64,000 nucleotides of DNA from Streptomyces cyaneofuscatus (GCF_000718135.1 NZ_JOEM01000021.1:123314-187313), one strand, 5' to 3'. Numbered from the stretch's first letter, positions 46,077 to 54,806 are shown. Made by a program: numbers and translations. The notes: generated by a model not told the origin, from the letters alone.

Positions 46077-46544
46077 TTGCCACTCCTTGTCGGCTGCCGG
46101 AGCGTTGCATCGGCAGAAACTACCTGACCCTGCTTCAGGGTAGGTGCTGATTTCGGACGAGAGGCCAGTACGGTCGACTGGATTACGGAAGGCGCCAGGA
46201 CACGCCCGATCCACCCTCAAGGCGGTCCACGACTGGACTTTCCTCAACGCCCGGGTTAAGTGTGGCGCAGGCGCAGGCGCCCGCTGTACCAACCCCCTGG
46301 GGCAGCGCCGACAGACAGCGCATCAACGGACTCCCCCCGTCTTCTCCCCACCAGGGCGGCTGCGAGTTCCCAGAGCACATGAGGTCTGGCCGATTTGGTG
46401 CGGCGCCATCGGGACGGCACTGGTCCTGCTCCGGAGTGCGCCGCCTATTATCACCGATCTGGGGTCGTGGGCCGCGAGGCCCGACGCCTGGGAACTGCGA
46501 ATCGAATTGACATCGAGGCATGTCTCAGGCGCCGGTAACCGGGG
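46077..46544. other. intergenic stretch, no convincing gene
   Basis: This 468-base gap separates the PLD module (reads leftwards from 46076) from the end of the Hsp70 operon (stop at 46545). A 142-codon open frame crosses it on the plus strand but begins without a ribosome site, runs into the antisense of the neighbouring gene and has no recognisable product. The promoter of the PLD module must lie here. Confidence 0.5.
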
Positions 46545-47882
46545 TCAGAAGGCTCGCAGCCTCTCGATGTGATGTCTCTGTTGTTTTTCGTCCTGTTCGA
46601 TGTGCACACTGACAAGCACTCTTTGACCGTCCGGCTTGTAGTAGATGCGGCCAAGTCGCTCGCTTCCCGCGATGCCCGTCGCCAATTCCGTCACCTCAAA
46701 CCAGCCACGCATTCCCGAAAGGTTTTTCCCGACAGGGCGCCCAGAGTCGATTTCAGCAAGTGCTTTCATCGTGGACGCTGGCGAGTCGAGGTTGGCGATC
46801 ACATCGACTGCATCGAGAACGAACTCAAGGCGGCTGAACGCCCGAGGCAGGAAGTCAATGACGCCCCCGCGCCGAGACCGTTGCGCGGTCGCGGCGCGAA
46901 GTCGTTCCGTCTCTAGGCCCTCAAGTTCCGACACTCTCCCAAAGAGTGCGTCTACCTGCACCGCCAAGTTGTCAGCGCGTGCTCCGCTTTCTGCCGCTTC
47001 CGAGTCGGCCGCTCGCACACGCTCCAGCAGCAAGGAGTTCTCGGCAAGAGCGAGTTCTCGAAGTTCCTCGGCGTCAGCGAGGTTCTTCACCAGTTCCGCC
47101 ATGTCAGCCATGCCTCCCAGGCCTTGTCGAAGCACGGCGAGTTGCTCTTGCAGATCTGAATGACGGCGTTCTGCGAGGGCAACGGATTCTCGGTATCGAT
47201 GCTCGCTCGCTTCCGCGTTCGCAAGATCGTGACGGAGCTGCGCGACCTCACGTTCAGCCGCCTCGCCCTTGCGTGTCGCGACGTACAGTTGGTTGAGCAG
47301 CTCCTCGATCCGAGCCTCGGCATCAGCAAGGCGAGCTGTGGTCGGATTCGTGACTGGCACCGTCGGCGCGAGAGACGACGGCGGTGCGATGACATCCCCG
47401 ACGAGCGCTAGTGCTTCGGCCTGGCTGCCCTTGAACCGAAGGCGCACGAACCAGTCGTAGAAGTTGCCGTCATCTGCTGGACGATGGCTGACGTCCCAGC
47501 GCTGGATGCCGAGACCCGCGTCCTCAAGCGCTGACACCAAGCTGCTGGCAACGTGCTCCGACGCGTTGAAGACGACGGTATGCCCGTACTGGTTGGATTC
47601 GAGGTGCCACTCGACGTCGAAACCGCTGGTCTTCTCCAGCGGTTTACCGGTAATGGGAGCGTACGGAACCTCTGCTCCGATAAACAGGAACCGATCGCAG
47701 TCCGCGAGTTCCCAGCTCGTTCCGTCCAAGTCGATGAGATCACCCTGCCGGAGTGGGTAGACGGAGCCCGCATACGCGACGCCCGCGTATCCATCGGGAG
47801 TCAGACGAATCGGACGGCGGACTCCAGACTCGAATTCCGTTCCGTGGTCAAGCACTCGCACGAGTGCCTTGGCGCTCGCCAT
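46545..47882 (-). CDS. coiled-coil protein with toxin-like C-terminus, last gene of the Hsp70-type operon
   Basis: The protein is 445 aa; ATG at 47882 lies one base after the stop of the Hsp70-like gene (TGACATG). The N-terminal part (about 10-165) is a mixed alpha/beta domain with a FHA-like or SH3-like feel (YPLRQGDLIDLDG). A long coiled coil follows (about 180-320; heptads around AEARIEELLNQLYVATRKGE). The C-terminal 100 residues end in ERLGRIYYKPDGQRVLVS then EQDEKQQRHHIERLR, a pattern like RelE/ParE-type toxin folds (low confidence). It is the fourth gene of a coupled operon, so it should be a partner or effector of the Hsp70-like protein. Confidence 0.6.
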   Translation of the reverse strand: MASAKALVRVLDHGTEFESGVRRPIRLTPDGYAGVAYAGSVYPLRQGDLIDLDGTSWELADCDRFLFIGAEVPYAPITGKPLEKTSGFDVEWHLESNQYGHTVVFNASEHVASSLVSALEDAGLGIQRWDVSHRPADDGNFYDWFVRLRFKGSQAEALALVGDVIAPPSSLAPTVPVTNPTTARLADAEARIEELLNQLYVATRKGEAAEREVAQLRHDLANAEASEHRYRESVALAERRHSDLQEQLAVLRQGLGGMADMAELVKNLADAEELRELALAENSLLLERVRAADSEAAESGARADNLAVQVDALFGRVSELEGLETERLRAATAQRSRRGGVIDFLPRAFSRLEFVLDAVDVIANLDSPASTMKALAEIDSGRPVGKNLSGMRGWFEVTELATGIAGSERLGRIYYKPDGQRVLVSVHIEQDEKQQRHHIERLRAF

Positions 47883-47883
47883 G

Positions 47884-49659
47884 TCACGCCGTTCCGCATC
47901 GACACTCCGGGTGCCCCCACTGGCGCTTGCAGGCGGCGCACGGCTTGTAGTAAAGGTGTTCCCGCAACTGGGCCTCTGTCGCACCGTCGCGCACATGCCG
48001 GGTGAAGGCCCTTGAATTGTGCCGATACAGCACGTCGCCGGGAACGGTCGCCTGGTCCTTGTCCCTCGCCACATTCGCACGGACGACCAGTCCCGCCTGT
48101 GGCACGACCACGGACTCCTCAGGTGCTTTTGGGTGCGCGGCTGCACCTCCGGGCATTGCGGAAGCCGGGAGGCCAAGACCGAACTCCAGGTCGTAGTACG
48201 ACGCCGTGACTCGATCGTGCTTCTGGCTTGATGACGCCTCGACCGACAACACCAAGTCGTCGTCGAGAACGACCTTCAGCTCGAGGCGCTCGTGCAGTGG
48301 CGGCGCGGTCTCGTCGACGCCGAGTGTGATCATTCCCAGCGACGTTCGCCGCTCGCTCGCCTGCGGGTGTGATGACAACGCGGTCGGAGTGGCGATCGGA
48401 AATTTCGCCTTCCCATCCGTCGGATCCGCGCAGTACAGGTGGAGGGTTTCGTGCTTGACGTCTCCACCGAGAGGCATTTCAGTGCCCGCAGCAAGGAGTG
48501 GCATCAAGGACCCACGGGCGAGCTCGAGTTCAATGGGCTTTGCCAGTCGGAGCCTCTGCCTGTCATGCGCGATCCACGCAGCTCCTTGTGAGATCAAGGT
48601 GGCACTGTTCGTCGGCACCTCAACTCGGTCCGGACCGAACAGCTCGTGTAGCCGGCTCCGAATCGCGGGCATGGCCGCCATGCCACCGACCACTACGACC
48701 AGCGAGACCTGTCCGGGCGCCATCGACAAGCTGCCGAGCAGCGACTCGATCTCATCAATACCTGCCGTCACGAGCGGCCGCGTGATTTCCTCCAGCTCCT
48801 GACGAGTGAGCCGGTACTGCAACGTGGCACCTGATTGGAAGTAACTTGGCCTGTAGAACGTCACGTCAACACGGTCAGCCGAGAGCTCGATCTTGTTGCG
48901 CTCCGCGTCCTGGAGGAGCCGGAGCTCGGCCTCAGGGATCGCAAGGTCGTCGTCAGTGGCACTTCCGCGAGCCCGAGCGCGCTTCACGACCTCGTCGCGA
49001 ATTACCTTGTCGAACTCGTCGCCGCCGACCTGGGTCGAGCCACCGTTACGAAGTTGTCGCACCTGGTCTTCGTCGACTCGGCAGAGAGTCAGGTCCAGCG
49101 TTCCGCCGCCCCAGTCGACAACCAGGACGTTTCGTCGTGCAAGCCGCCGTGCCATCTCTTCTGGGTCGGTTGCTCCGCGGATGAACCCGTACAGGGCGGC
49201 GAGCGGCTCGTGGACGAACTGGGCTATACGCATCCCGGCCCCGGCGAACGCCTCTCGCAGCGCCGCGCGGCGGTGCCCATTCATGGTCACGGGGATCGTG
49301 ACCACAGCGTTGCCGAGGCTGCCGAGCACCTTCCGCTGCGGACTGCGCAGGGACTCCGACCGGACGTGCCGCACGACGTCCGCAACGATGTCCACAGGGC
49401 TCCGGTCGACGCCTCCGACTGCGATCGCCTCCTCGCCGAGGAGGAACTTCGGCGATTTCACCGTGTTGCCGTGCACCCCAATGCCCGCGGCACCCAACGC
49501 GTCCTTGGCATCGCGGCCGACGACTACCTGCTCGCCTTCGTACCGGACGATCGAGGGATGTGGCCGGCCAGTCTCGACGTCCATCACGTCGATCACGCGG
49601 TCACCAACTACCACCGAAACAAGGCTATTGGTCGTTCCAAAGTCGAACCCGACGATCAC
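47884..49659 (-). CDS. Hsp70 (DnaK)-like ATPase
   Basis: The protein is 591 aa; ATG at 49659 overlaps the preceding stop by four bases. The nucleotide-binding motifs of the actin/Hsp70 fold are present: phosphate 1 GFDFGTTNSL (residues 4-13), phosphate 2 VVDWGGGTLDLTL (about 187-199), connect segment VGGDEF and adenosine VVVVGGMAAMPAI (about 331-343). The beta-sandwich substrate domain is shorter and divergent, with no EEVD-like tail; instead the C-terminus carries a Cys cluster CAACKRQWGHPECRC (about 574-588) that may bind zinc. It is not the housekeeping dnaK (no grpE/dnaJ beside it). It is the central gene of a four-gene coupled operon. Confidence 0.85.
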   Translation of the reverse strand: MIVGFDFGTTNSLVSVVVGDRVIDVMDVETGRPHPSIVRYEGEQVVVGRDAKDALGAAGIGVHGNTVKSPKFLLGEEAIAVGGVDRSPVDIVADVVRHVRSESLRSPQRKVLGSLGNAVVTIPVTMNGHRRAALREAFAGAGMRIAQFVHEPLAALYGFIRGATDPEEMARRLARRNVLVVDWGGGTLDLTLCRVDEDQVRQLRNGGSTQVGGDEFDKVIRDEVVKRARARGSATDDDLAIPEAELRLLQDAERNKIELSADRVDVTFYRPSYFQSGATLQYRLTRQELEEITRPLVTAGIDEIESLLGSLSMAPGQVSLVVVVGGMAAMPAIRSRLHELFGPDRVEVPTNSATLISQGAAWIAHDRQRLRLAKPIELELARGSLMPLLAAGTEMPLGGDVKHETLHLYCADPTDGKAKFPIATPTALSSHPQASERRTSLGMITLGVDETAPPLHERLELKVVLDDDLVLSVEASSSQKHDRVTASYYDLEFGLGLPASAMPGGAAAHPKAPEESVVVPQAGLVVRANVARDKDQATVPGDVLYRHNSRAFTRHVRDGATEAQLREHLYYKPCAACKRQWGHPECRCGTA

Positions 49660-50879
49660 GCGAAGCCTCCAGCCGCGTCCTTCAGCTGCTCGACCTCACG
49701 CGTGAGGGCAAGCAGAGAACGGTCGAGGAACTCCTCCGCGACGTCGGGCGCACCGTTCCGGAGTGCGTGCAGACCATCGGTAAGCAGATCGATCTCACCC
49801 CCGAGACGCCGGATGATGCGCGTTCGCAGCGTTTCGTAGTCGTCCGCCATATGGCTCTTGTCGACCACTCTGTTATCGCGCTCGGCCGCGAGCTCCTTCT
49901 GCAGTCGCACCACGTCGGCAGAGAACGCGTCGGCGCGAGCCAGCGCAGATTGCTCACGCTCCTCGACGGTCGAAAGCTCATTGCGGAGCCGAGTCTCGCG
50001 ATTCCGAGCAGCGGCAGCCTCACTCTCGAGATGTGTGACCTGCCGTTCCAAGCGGGCGATCCGGGCGAGATAGTTCGCGCCGACGATCCCGAGCACCTTG
50101 TGATCGCTGCTTGCCCCGACCTGGCTGGCGGCTCGCTCCAGCCCTGCTGCCTCCGGGGCCTCGTACCTCCAGAGGGAGTCGTACGACGCATCGATGAACT
50201 GATCCAGGGTCCACTCACGTTGGAGTGCGCGGAGGAGTCCGTAGCACGCGATCGCATGCCTGACGAGGCGCTCACTGTCTGCGGCTTTGAACTGCTTCGG
50301 GGCCGCTCCAAGTTCGTCGGCGACCCGCTGAGCCGCGGCACGCACGTGTTCGATCGAGAGCTGCGGATCCTTGCGGGGATCGACCAGCTGGTCCACCCTG
50401 CCCCCGAACACCGGGCTGTGGCCCAGTGCGACTACCGCGAGGTCAACGAGCCGGTTCAACGCCGGTGCGAGGCCACCGTCCTCGGCGCGCTTGAGCGGGA
50501 CCCCTTGGCGCGCCGCGTACTGAAGCAGCTTGAACGGGGCCGACAACGTTGGGTCTGTCGGCGCGAGAGACTCGACCAGCGCACTCTGTGACGCGATGCC
50601 CTCATCGGTAATCGCCAGCTTCTTGAGGTCCTCCCTCGAGATCTCAAGCAGTCGAGCGTTCGACTCGTAGGCGAACGTCAGTAACTCCTCGATCGAGGTA
50701 ATGATCGGCTTCGGTTTCGTCTTGGACTTGGCCCGCTGTGTCCCCTTCTCCGCAGCAAGTGCCGCTGACGCATTGTCAGTAGGCGCGGCCGAGCCGGTGC
50801 CATCGCCGGTAGCGGTAGCCGATGCGGGGTCGCTCGGCCCCGACTCCGCGCCGGGCTCTGGAATCGTCTCGTTGCTCAA
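49656..50879 (-). CDS. coiled-coil protein of the Hsp70-type operon
   Basis: The protein is 407 aa; ATG at 50879 overlaps the stop of the upstream gene. The N-terminal 60 residues are acidic and Ala/Ser-rich (probably disordered). Residues about 65-240 are helical. A coiled coil occurs at about 255-340 (QVTHLESEAAAARNRETRLR), and the C-terminal 60 residues (from HMADDYETLRTRIIRRLGGE) form an amphipathic helical end. The shape, a helical hairpin ending in a coiled coil, would suit a nucleotide-exchange factor or substrate adapter for the Hsp70-like partner, but there is no GrpE signature. Function is unknown. Confidence 0.55.
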   Translation of the reverse strand: MSNETIPEPGAESGPSDPASATATGDGTGSAAPTDNASAALAAEKGTQRAKSKTKPKPIITSIEELLTFAYESNARLLEISREDLKKLAITDEGIASQSALVESLAPTDPTLSAPFKLLQYAARQGVPLKRAEDGGLAPALNRLVDLAVVALGHSPVFGGRVDQLVDPRKDPQLSIEHVRAAAQRVADELGAAPKQFKAADSERLVRHAIACYGLLRALQREWTLDQFIDASYDSLWRYEAPEAAGLERAASQVGASSDHKVLGIVGANYLARIARLERQVTHLESEAAAARNRETRLRNELSTVEEREQSALARADAFSADVVRLQKELAAERDNRVVDKSHMADDYETLRTRIIRRLGGEIDLLTDGLHALRNGAPDVAEEFLDRSLLALTREVEQLKDAAGGFA

Positions 50880-52003
50880 CGTCCTACCTCTTGCAATCGG
50901 GTCCGAAATCCTGCGTACCAGGCACCCGTCTCCTTGGAGTGCCTGAGCGCCTCGCCGTGTCGTGATGCACCATCGATGTCTCCCACAGCGAGCAGCGCCT
51001 CAGCCGCGATGAGTCGGACCTTGAATTGGTCCTGGGGCCGGAGCTCGCCCAGCGAGGGCAGTAGCTGGGTGACCATGGATGACTGTGTCCCGTCCAAAGC
51101 CGTCGCACCGAGGTCCAGGAGGTCCTCGGTAACGGAGTCGCTCAAGGCCCGATCGAAGCTTCCGTGCGACCGGTCGGCCAGGCTTGTCGGGACGAATGCG
51201 CCGCCTGCGAGGAGGGATCGGAACCGCGCCGCGACATCGGAGACACGGTGGCTGTTGGTCTTGCGCACCGCAAGTTCGAACTGGTTGTAGTGCAACGCGA
51301 CCAACCCGCAGATCGCCTCCGTTGCGGGGCGGTCGAAGGTCGACAGCAGAGAGACCGCACTGTTGAACCGCTGCTCGTAGATCGTCGCGCCCGATGCATC
51401 TACCCGGCCGGGGTCCTCGACCGCTTCACGCGCGAGTACGCCGTACAGGTATGCCGCCACACCTTCGCGGTAACGGCGGGCCGTCACCCCGCGGCCGGCA
51501 CGCATGATGAAGGTGTCGATTGCGTTGAGACTCAACTCGCGGCTGGAGATGAGCTTCTCCAAGGCCTGGTCGACGAGGCAGAGGTCCTCTTCCTCGGCAA
51601 GGCAGAAATCGAACTCAAACGTCCGCTCCAGAGGGCCATTGGAGACGGCCACTGTCTGGACGCCGACCTTCACCGACGCGAGGAAGCCGGCGGCTTGAGA
51701 TGTGGAGGTTTCGCGGCCGTTGACGGCGATGGATTCGACATCCGATGTCACCCAATCGGCGGAGCTGCTGGAGCTCGTGACCATCAAGCGCGTGCGCCCG
51801 CACTCTCGTCCCCTGAAGAGGAGGATCGGCCGCTTGGTCGCATGACCGTCGAAGCGGTGTGCTCGGCGGGCGCGCTCGGACGAGAAGACGAGTCCACACT
51901 CAGCGCAGGGAAACCGAGGGGGCTTTGGCGGGGCTGGCGGGCCGGCCGATTCGAGTCCGGTCGGCTCATGGAACTCCATGTAGCCGGTGTGCCAGAACCC
52001 CAC
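50876..52003 (-). CDS. protein with N-terminal C2H2 zinc finger, first gene of the Hsp70-type operon
   Basis: The protein is 375 aa; GTG at 52003 is chosen because AGGGGGG lies just upstream (an ATG at 51979 lacks one). Residues about 33-54 fit a classical C2H2 finger: CAEC, then 12 residues, His, four residues, His (FPCAEC...RRAHRFDGH). The rest (about 95-375) has alternating beta and helical segments, the C-terminal half helical and TPR-like (LLPSLGELRPQDQFKVRLIA, ALLAVGDIDGASRHGEALRH). A C2H2 finger in a bacterium is uncommon and suggests binding of DNA or protein. It has 4-base coupling to the next gene. Confidence 0.6.
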   Translation of the reverse strand: MGFWHTGYMEFHEPTGLESAGPPAPPKPPRFPCAECGLVFSSERARRAHRFDGHATKRPILLFRGRECGRTRLMVTSSSSSADWVTSDVESIAVNGRETSTSQAAGFLASVKVGVQTVAVSNGPLERTFEFDFCLAEEEDLCLVDQALEKLISSRELSLNAIDTFIMRAGRGVTARRYREGVAAYLYGVLAREAVEDPGRVDASGATIYEQRFNSAVSLLSTFDRPATEAICGLVALHYNQFELAVRKTNSHRVSDVAARFRSLLAGGAFVPTSLADRSHGSFDRALSDSVTEDLLDLGATALDGTQSSMVTQLLPSLGELRPQDQFKVRLIAAEALLAVGDIDGASRHGEALRHSKETGAWYAGFRTRLQEVGR

Positions 52004-52189
52004 GTACCCCCCCTGTCACTTGCTGATCCGCGTCCCCTACACCTTCGGAAGGCTAGTCGGAGCGCACGGACTTTGCGAGGTCGCGGGTCGAGTGAGATCG
52101 ACCTGTGATGGGCTGTCATGTCGCCCTCGTGTGGGGGCAGATGCCGGGGCGAGGACCACTTCGGTGGTCACGCCTGGAGCTGTCAAGTC

Positions 52190-52450
52190 AGTTGAGGCAG
52201 TCAGCGGCCATAGGGTCTGCTTCTGGGGTTCTGTCTCAGGTCGGGGTTCGTTGATCCACACGGCCATGGGCAGTTGCCGGGGTCGCGGGCCGCGGCCAAA
52301 GTGTTCGGGATGCGCCGCGTACGCATGGGCGAGGGGGAGGGCTCGCTGCTGGCGGGCGAGGTCTGCGGTGCCGTTGTGCACGCTGGCCGGGGTGCAGGCC
52401 AATCGCCGAATGCCTGTGCTCGTGGTTGTAGTAGGGCCGTCAGGGGTGGG
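52190..52450 (-). pseudogene. IS3-family transposase fragment (frameshifted integrase C-terminus)
   Basis: Read on the minus strand, YYNHEHRHSAIGL (near 52435-52395), then in a different frame TPASVHNGTA, LPLAHAYAAHPEHFGR and PRQLPMAVWINEP match the C-terminal end of IS3-type integrases common in actinomycetes. The frame changes at the GLH/TPAS junction, where a few bases appear to be missing, and the N-terminal catalytic part is absent. This is an inactive remnant lying just upstream of the Hsp70-type operon. Confidence 0.7.
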
Positions 52451-52469
52451 AGTGCTCGGAATGCTCCCG

Positions 52470-53302
52470 GTTACGCCGATCCCACGGCCGTGCTTACAGC
52501 ATGGCTGACATGATCACGGAGCGCATCAGGGGAGATATATGAGAGTGTCTCAGCCAGCGAATCGAGCGCAGAGGCGAACTGGTTCTCCTGCTGGCGCAGA
52601 TGGGCGTCTAGGAAGGGGGACCACAGCATCCGTCACGTCGCAGCTGGCCTGTCGTGCGTGCAGCACGGTTAGGTAGAAGGCCCAGCAGGCCTGAAGGAAG
52701 CCGGCGCCCAGGGGCCGCTGCCGACGAGAGCGTTGGCGAGGTTGCCGGTCAGCCAGGCGAGGGAGCCGAAGGCGATGCCGGCGGCGAGGACACCAGGGAC
52801 GCCGAGCAGTTGTAGAGGAGCGCGTCCGAGCCGGTGGTGGTCGAGGCGCGCTGGTACGCGGTGTGGGCATGGCGGGTCCAAGGAGGAAGAGCGGACAAGG
52901 CGAGGCGTGGCGCGGGGCGCTCTTCGGCTGGTCAAAGAGACAGCCCCTGTTTGGGCAGGGCGCGGCTGTTGGGGGATCAGACCGAAGCCGTCTGGTGCGT
53001 GGCGACCTGCACTGTGGGGCGCTGGTGGTGGGTGGTTCGGAGGCCGCGTCGGCGGAGGGCACGGTCCGCTGGATGGCGGCGTGCGGTGGCGCAGGCGGCT
53101 CGCTGCCAGCCCGCTTCCGGGCGCTGGGGCGCGGGCGACGGCCTGCTTGCGCTCCAGCCTCCAGCAGTTGGGCCAGGGAGCGCGGGTCGTCGAGGGTGGA
53201 GTGGGCGGCAGCACGCCGCTCCGCCAGGGCGGCGGCCTGATCGTGCGCCCCACTCTGCTGCGGCGCCTCCACCAGCTGGGCCACGGGAAACCTCGGCCAG
53301 AG
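52470..53302. pseudogene. decayed coding DNA, including a repeat-protein remnant
   Basis: No intact gene is found between the IS3 fragment and the XRE regulator. On the minus strand, around 53150-53284, a fragment reading AGAHDQAAALAERRAAAHS and DDPRSLAQLLEAG resembles one unit of the Ala-rich tandem repeats found in long actinomycete proteins, in a frame that soon leaves sense. Around 52680-52800 another minus frame has a hydrophobic segment (GVLAAGIAFGSLAWLTGNL) like a small membrane protein. These fragments are in different frames, so the stretch is read as wreckage from one or more inserted elements. Confidence 0.5.
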
Positions 53303-54151
53303 TCATGTCCGGTCCCGCGTTCGCTGGCCCCTGCTGGCAGGTGTCCGCGACGTAGGCGTCGAAGAGACCTCCTCGGAGAAGAGGCTTGCTCCCTCTCGCA
53401 GCCCATGAATGAATCCCGCGACCGCTGCTCGCTCGCGGGCAGGCATCGCCTCGACCGAAGACAGGATCCATGCGACGTCGGGCGACATGGCCTCAGTGTT
53501 GGTCCTCGCCGTCGGCTCGGGAGGAACGGGTCGAGCCACGGGTTCCGGGCACGCGAACGTGGCCATCAATTCGAAAGGCTTGTTCGACTCGTCATCGTCT
53601 GGAACCCTTGCCCGCAGTTCGATGATGACCGCTGCGAGGCGCACGTCGCCAGGGTCGCGGAGGCCGATCTCGTGTTTGTAGCCAACCTTCCAAGAGTCGC
53701 CCAGCAGGCGCATCAGGATCGTGCAGATCGCCTCGGCGAGAGCGAACAGCTCCAGTGAGGGCTCGTAGAAGTCCGCGTTAGGGGTCCAGGCGCTACTGGC
53801 GTCGCGACGGGCTTGGTGATAGCCGATCTCTGCCTGAGGACTCGCCTCGAATTCGCGCCACCATTGGGGGACCGGCAGGTCTTCGGCCCAGATGTCGATT
53901 CCGATCATTCCCTGCATCGCCCACCAGAGCTGAAGCAGAGCATCCTCGTCGAGCTCCAGGGCGGCGGCGTAGCCACGGACCATCGCCTCGGTTTTGGGCG
54001 GACGGCTGCCGCTTTCGGCCATCGAGACAGCGGCCACGGAGAGCTTGGGATCGAAGAAGTTGGCAACATCGGCTTGGGTCTTCGACCAGCGTTTGCGCGC
54101 TGCCTGCAACACGCGACCGAAGGCCACCGCTGAACTGGATCCTGCTTTCAC
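53303..54151 (-). CDS. XRE-family helix-turn-helix regulator
   Basis: The protein is 282 aa from GTG at 54151 (GAGGAG upstream; an alternative GTG at 54190 adds 13 residues). An N-terminal HTH is visible at about 11-65: FGRVLQAARKRWSKTQADVA and SVAAVSMAESGSRPPKTEAM. The middle (about 75-225) is a Trp-rich domain of unknown function (LPVPQWWREFEAS) of the kind found in actinobacterial XRE proteins. The C-terminal 70 residues are low-complexity. It is divergent from the 56-aa gene at 54281, and CTCGTGAA boxes lie between them. Confidence 0.75.
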   Translation of the reverse strand: MKAGSSSAVAFGRVLQAARKRWSKTQADVANFFDPKLSVAAVSMAESGSRPPKTEAMVRGYAAALELDEDALLQLWWAMQGMIGIDIWAEDLPVPQWWREFEASPQAEIGYHQARRDASSAWTPNADFYEPSLELFALAEAICTILMRLLGDSWKVGYKHEIGLRDPGDVRLAAVIIELRARVPDDDESNKPFELMATFACPEPVARPVPPEPTARTNTEAMSPDVAWILSSVEAMPARERAAVAGFIHGLREGASLFSEEVSSTPTSRTPASRGQRTRDRT

Positions 54152-54162
54152 TTCACCGACTC

Positions 54163-54209
54163 CTCGTGAACCGTGTAGCCTGAGTTTCACAACACCAGGA
54201 ACTCGTGAA
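54163..54209. promoter_or_regulatory. repeated CTCGTGAA boxes in the divergent XRE promoter region
   Basis: CTCGTGAA occurs at 54163-54170 and 54202-54209, with a TTCAC-type inverse half nearby (54149-54155), and again at 54736-54743 (in a matching ...CCATGGT context also at 54215-54221). The spacing of 39 bases is near four helical turns. The first two lie in the gap between the XRE gene and the short divergent gene and could be its operators. Confidence 0.45.
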
Positions 54210-54280
54210 ATCTACCATGGTGCGTCTTCTCGATCCGCGAGTCCGACGCAGTCACGCCCGCAGGAGAGAGGAAGTGGCAC

Positions 54281-54451
54281 GTGAACCGTCAGGTCGCGAT
54301 CGCCCCCGTCGCACGCGTCCGAGCCATCGCCGACAATGCCGAGCGGATGGCCCAAGAACTCGGTCGGACGGTCGCCGCAGTCGAGAGGATCGTCGATGAC
54401 CTCAAGGGCTTCTACGAGGTCGTGTCTCCACTGGTCAAGCGGCTCAGGTAG
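54281..54451 (+). CDS. small hypothetical protein
   Basis: The protein is 56 aa; GTG at 54281 with AGGAGAGAGGAAG (54262-54274) upstream. It begins MNRQVAIAPVARVRAI and consists of an amphipathic helix (ADNAERMAQELGRTVAAVER) and a final EVVSPLVKRLR. The codon pattern is streptomycete. Small proteins divergent from XRE regulators are a recurring actinobacterial arrangement. Its role is unknown. Confidence 0.6.
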   Translation: MNRQVAIAPVARVRAIADNAERMAQELGRTVAAVERIVDDLKGFYEVVSPLVKRLR

Positions 54452-54775
54452 AGGCTGGCCAGCCCTCCTGTCGCAGCCCAGGCGCTGGTCGCGATGGAGG
54501 AGTGAAGTTCCCCCGCTGAGCTGGACAGTCCGATGCTGCATGGTTGGGTCCCGGAGGGAGTGGTTTCTCCGGCTCGTGCTATCCGTGCGAGACGCAGGCT
54601 GAGCGGCGGTATGGCAGTTGCTCGACGGTCACTTCATGGGGAAGAAATAATTGCGTGCGCATGCACTCGGGGAACGATCTTGCGGCTCGCGGGAACCTCA
54701 GCATCAATTAGCCCTGTTTCTGCTGGTCAAAGGATCTCGTGAACGTCCCACCATGGTCAACCGACCGAATGAAGC
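54452..54775. other. intergenic stretch, no convincing gene
   Basis: About 320 bases with short, unsupported open frames. It contains a third CTCGTGAA box (54736-54743) followed by CCATGGT, a copy of the sequence context at 54202-54221. Confidence 0.4.
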
Positions 54776-54806
54776 CGGTCAGAGCGTGACGTCGTCGCTC
54801 TGACCG
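54776..54806 (+). terminator. hairpin terminator, end of the accessory island
   Basis: CGGTCAGAGCG (54776-54786) pairs with CGCTCTGACCG (54796-54806), 11 bp, 9-base loop, followed by a T-rich CCTTTGTCGTCTTT. It stands just before the AraC gene. Confidence 0.75.

Noticed and set aside
46144..46572. Plus-strand 142-codon frame between the PLD and Hsp70 units
   Set aside because: No start signal or recognisable product; runs into the antisense of the neighbouring gene.
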